From: an uncultured bacterium
GTDB lineage: Bacteria > Planctomycetota > Uabimicrobiia > Uabimicrobiales > JABWCH01
Assembly: GCA_938003875.1 (NCBI GenBank)
Contig: CALKWO010000285.1
Coordinates: forward strand, 1 to 9,537
Direction: 5' to 3'
Length of the DNA stretch: 9,537 nucleotides
The notes under the pieces: generated by a model
What the model was told of the DNA's origin: nothing
Database searches by the model: none
What the model saw: only the letters and a program-made list of their open reading frames with translations
Translations under genes and position numbers: made by a program
Shown: positions 6,648 through 9,537 of the stretch, one piece after another
Position numbering within the stretch: position 1 is the stretch's first letter
Layout: each line of letters starts with the position of its first letter

Positions 6648-9374
6648 ATGGCTGTTATGCTTAAAATGATTCGCCTGGTTTTGCTTTGTGCTTTTTTCCT
6701 CACTGCCTGCTCTTCTCTGGAAAGCAGGCGGTATCTCACCCAAAAGGAAATCCCTGTGAGGGAATTCCCCATGGAGCCAGAATTACGCCTGGAAATCGGG
6801 ATGCACACTGCTCCTGTGACCAGCATTGCCGTGGATGATGAAGGCCAGTATCTTGTAACAGGTTCCCTGGATAAAACCATTCGTGTCTGGAATCTCATGA
6901 GGGGAAGAAAGCTAGAGAAAGTCTTGCGCCATCCTATAGGCGCGGGAGACGAAGGAAAAATCTATGCTGTAGCCATGCTGCCCAATGGTAGAACCATCGC
7001 TAGCGCAGGATGGACAGGCATGGACTGGAATGGGATGAACTCTATCTATATCTGGGATCGAACCAGCGGACAGATAGTCAGAAGAATAGAAGGGCTTCCC
7101 AATGTCGTCCATCATCTCGCATATTCGAGATTTGGAGACTTTCTGGTTGCCTCTTTAGGGGGCGAAAGCGGAATTCGTGTATACAGAACTCTGGACTATG
7201 GCCTTGTATTCCAAGATCGCTACTATAAAGGCCCTTGCTATGGAGCGGATTTCGATATAAGAGGAAGGCTTATTACAGCATCATACGATGGATTCATCCG
7301 TCTCTATGACAGAGATTTTCGCCTGATAGCTAAAAAACAGGCTCAAAGCGGACGGCTTCCTCATAGCATAAGCTTTTCTACGGATGGAATGCAGATCGCT
7401 GTAGGGTTTTCCGATATATCCAGGGTGGATGTTCTTCATGGCGAGTCTCTGGAATGGCAATCTTCTCCTGATACAAAGAATACAACAACTGGATGCATTC
7501 CTTGTGTTTGCTGGGCTGCCGATGGAACTTTGTATGTCGGAGGCAATCGAGAAAAAGAGAAAAGCTTTATATACGGTTGGGAAAACGATAAGAAGATAGA
7601 CGTTCCTGTTAGCACAAGCCATCTACTGTCCCTGGTTCCACTTCGAGATGGATGTGTGGCTTTCGCTGCATCAGACTCGTTTGGAACTTTCAAAGGCGAT
7701 TCTATTATCACTCTTCAGACAACATCCGCCTTGAACTATCGGAATGGACATAAAGTTTTTCAGGTTTCCAACTCTGGCAATACAGTGCAATTCTTTTATG
7801 AGGAAGAAGGAAATTCTCTTGCCCAGATTATCATATCTTCTGATGGAATCCATATAAATCCTGAAAAAGAAGGGGTTCGTGAATTAACACAAAATAGGTC
7901 TAAAGAAATATCGCAGCAAAAGAGTTCTGCCCTTTTTCCTGCTCTCACGGAAATTCCTGGCGTTCGCCTTTCTTCCTGGAAAGACCACCCACAACCCCAG
8001 GTGAATGGAATTCCGATCAAGCTCAATCAAGGAGATGTGTCTCGGAGCATAGCCATTTCTTCAAAAGGCAACTGCCTTGCTCTGGGAAGCGATTGTTATA
8101 TTTATCTTCTGGATATGCAGGGGAATGAAATATGGAAAATCCCTACCTCTGGTACGGTTCATTGCGTCAATATTTCCTCTAACGATGAATTTATAGTAGC
8201 TGCCTTGGGGGATGGCACAATCCGATGGTATAAAAGACAAAGCGGAAAGGAAATGATGGCTTTCTTCCCTCACCAGAATCGCAAAAATTGGATTGTCTGG
8301 ACATCTTCTGGCTTCTACTATTGCCCTGAAGCCGTGGAAAATATCGTTTTAGGACAGCAAAAAAACCGAAGCAAGGACAGTTCCGCAGAATTTATCCCTC
8401 TTTCTCCTAATGCCTGTCAGATGAAGGAAGTTGTCAAGGCACTGTCTGTACAATTGCCATCAGACAAAATAGAGCAACTTCAAGAAAAAGAAACTCAGCT
8501 AACCACAGCAGATATAAGGGGGAAAAATAGCCTGGAAATAGCAAAATCACCAACGCCAGAGACTGCAACTTCAGTCTCTACAGAAGCACCTAAGAATTCT
8601 CTTTATTTACTGGCGGTAGGTGTCAATAAATACAAGGCTTCAGGGTTCACCTCTCTGAATTTTGCAGCAAAAGATGCCAGCGACTTCGCCGAGATGATGA
8701 AATCGCAGCAAGGCATCTTTTATCGAAACGTAGAATCAAAAGTCTTGAAGGATGAAGAGGCAACACGTGATGAAATATTAGGCGGTTTTGAGTGGCTGAA
8801 AACCAAGATGACAGGACATCTTGGAGATGGAAACAATATAGCGATGGTATTTCTATCTGGTCATGGAATCAACGACGCAGGAGGTTTTTACTATTTTCTA
8901 CCATACAGCTTTCGATACGATGCTCTAAAAAGCACGGCTGTTCCTTTTTCTTCCATCCAGTCCGTAGCATCCTCTCTCTCAGGCAGGGTGATTTTTTTCA
9001 TTGATACATGCCGATCTGGGAATGTGATGGGGAAAAAACAAGTAGATCTCAGTGGGGTCATCCGCCAATTCTCTCTTTCGGAAAGCCAGATAGGCATTCT
9101 CGCAGCTTCTACAGGGGCACAGGAATCCCTGGAAAAAAGCGAGCTGCAAAATGGTGTTTTCACATACTCTTTATTAGAAGGCATCCATCAAGGAAAAGCA
9201 GCCTATGGAGAAAAATATATAAGCCTTCTGAAGCTCGCCAGCTATCTTGCTCGTCGTGTTCCTGAGCTGACAAAAAACGTACAGACCCCCACCATCTCTA
9301 TCCCCAGGAGCATTTCCGATTTCAACATCGCAATATCATTAGAAAAAAGCAATAATGGAATCCTAGCTAAATAG
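6648..9374 (+). CDS. Exported WD40-caspase (peptidase C14-like) lipoprotein
   Basis: A 908-residue protein with a lipoprotein signal (LVLLCAFFLTAC, C21, then SS). WD40-type repeats run from about 45 to 380, the clearest being TSIAVDDEGQYLVTGSLDKT then IRVW (W81). Two more blades follow at about 465-545 (IAISSKGNCLALGS, VAALGDGTIRWY). NWIVWTSSGFY (547-557) matches a module often placed between WD40 repeats and caspase domains. A charged linker (about 600-648) leads to the caspase-like domain (650-890): YLLAVGVNKY, LNFAAKDASDF, FLSGHG with H739, and FIDTCRSG with C788. Both catalytic-dyad residues are intact, so a cysteine endopeptidase cutting after a specific side chain is likely; the substrate is unknown. 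Lipidation would place it outside the cytoplasm, unusual for this fold. AAAGGAG (6635-6641) gives ideal spacing to ATG 6648. It is the last gene of the operon. Confidence 0.93.
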   Translation: MAVMLKMIRLVLLCAFFLTACSSLESRRYLTQKEIPVREFPMEPELRLEIGMHTAPVTSIAVDDEGQYLVTGSLDKTIRVWNLMRGRKLEKVLRHPIGAGDEGKIYAVAMLPNGRTIASAGWTGMDWNGMNSIYIWDRTSGQIVRRIEGLPNVVHHLAYSRFGDFLVASLGGESGIRVYRTLDYGLVFQDRYYKGPCYGADFDIRGRLITASYDGFIRLYDRDFRLIAKKQAQSGRLPHSISFSTDGMQIAVGFSDISRVDVLHGESLEWQSSPDTKNTTTGCIPCVCWAADGTLYVGGNREKEKSFIYGWENDKKIDVPVSTSHLLSLVPLRDGCVAFAASDSFGTFKGDSIITLQTTSALNYRNGHKVFQVSNSGNTVQFFYEEEGNSLAQIIISSDGIHINPEKEGVRELTQNRSKEISQQKSSALFPALTEIPGVRLSSWKDHPQPQVNGIPIKLNQGDVSRSIAISSKGNCLALGSDCYIYLLDMQGNEIWKIPTSGTVHCVNISSNDEFIVAALGDGTIRWYKRQSGKEMMAFFPHQNRKNWIVWTSSGFYYCPEAVENIVLGQQKNRSKDSSAEFIPLSPNACQMKEVVKALSVQLPSDKIEQLQEKETQLTTADIRGKNSLEIAKSPTPETATSVSTEAPKNSLYLLAVGVNKYKASGFTSLNFAAKDASDFAEMMKSQQGIFYRNVESKVLKDEEATRDEILGGFEWLKTKMTGHLGDGNNIAMVFLSGHGINDAGGFYYFLPYSFRYDALKSTAVPFSSIQSVASSLSGRVIFFIDTCRSGNVMGKKQVDLSGVIRQFSLSESQIGILAASTGAQESLEKSELQNGVFTYSLLEGIHQGKAAYGEKYISLLKLASYLARRVPELTKNVQTPTISIPRSISDFNIAISLEKSNNGILAK

Positions 9375-9375
9375 A

Positions 9376-9466
9376 TTGTAGCCGCAGGGTTGCGCCCCAA
9401 AAGACGTGTCTGCTCAAAAGACAACCGCCAGCGCAATCCCTGCGTCTTCGATCAATACCTTCTAAA
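9376..9466 (-). repeat. 91-bp inverted repeat, right arm
   Basis: This is the reverse-oriented copy of the 2036-2126 block, about 88% identical without gaps. It starts two bases after the caspase stop codon. Its own stem is CGCAGGGTTGCGC (9383-9395) with GCGCAATCCCTGCG (9431-9444). In RNA this 13-bp hairpin could protect or end the operon transcript, although no T-run follows at once. The two arms bracket exactly the four-gene operon, over about 7.4 kb. Confidence 0.85.
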
Positions 9467-9506
9467 TACAGCGCATCTCGGTTGGATTGCATACATTAAA
9501 AAGAAC

Positions 9507-9536
9507 CACAGATAGACACAGATAAACACAAATAAA
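9507..9536 (+). repeat. Tandem decamer repeat CACAGATAGA (3 copies)
   Basis: Three consecutive 10-bp units read CACAGATAGA, CACAGATAAA and CACAAATAAA. The window ends one base later, so the full extent is unknown. From memory, related ACACAGAT-type repeats are dispersed between genes in several environmental bacterial genomes; I could not verify this. No gene is visible between 9375 and 9537. Confidence 0.6.
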
Positions 9537-9537
9537 A

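Noticed and set aside
6446..6898. Minus-strand open frame of 150 residues across the propeller-caspase junction
   Set aside because: It is a mirror of two well-supported genes. Its Arg/Ser-rich composition is typical of a shadow frame.
2036..9466. Composite transposon made of the two inverted arms
   Set aside because: No transposase, integrase or target-site duplication is visible inside or beside the arms. Two members of a dispersed repeat family remain the simpler explanation, so I report the arms only as repeats.
9507..9537. CRISPR array
   Set aside because: The units are 10 bp, directly adjacent and without spacers, so they are simple tandem repeats.

Overview
The window looks like part of a chromosome from a Gram-negative (diderm), AT-leaning environmental bacterium. 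GC content is roughly in the low forties by eye. A Hanks-type Ser/Thr kinase with a zinc ribbon, WD40 and YVTN-type propellers, a DUF4384-like lipoprotein, a caspase-fold protein and dispersed hairpin repeats together are reminiscent of Planctomycetes and related phyla. This assignment is an inference from content; there is no rRNA or phylogenetic marker here. All six genes I accept are on the + strand.

Layout: 1-244 is AT-rich non-coding DNA with a strong hairpin (11-39) and a good sigma70-type promoter (93-121). Next come a cytoplasmic Ser/Thr protein kinase with paired cysteine motifs at both ends (245-1315), a terminator-like and promoter-like spacer (1316-1433), and a lone phage-tail-collar-domain protein (1434-2003). 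The 2004-2230 spacer holds a CCAGGGC/GCCCTGG hairpin and one arm of a 91-bp repeat. From 2231 to 9374 four tightly spaced genes form what is very probably one operon: a DUF4384-like lipoprotein, a small outer-membrane beta-barrel protein, an 871-residue lipoprotein with an Ig-like domain and about 16 propeller repeats, and a 908-residue WD40-caspase lipoprotein. The second arm of the 91-bp repeat, inverted, begins two bases after the caspase stop codon. The window ends in a short tandem decamer repeat.

How the genes may work together: every product of the four-gene operon carries an export signal, and three of the four carry a lipobox. The set therefore looks like an envelope-anchored assembly: a barrel, two propeller scaffolds, a DUF4384 module and a caspase-type cysteine peptidase with an intact His/Cys dyad. 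A caspase-fold enzyme placed outside the cytoplasm is the most interesting content here. The kinase and the collar protein lie upstream, outside the inverted repeats, and I cannot show from sequence that they belong to the same system.
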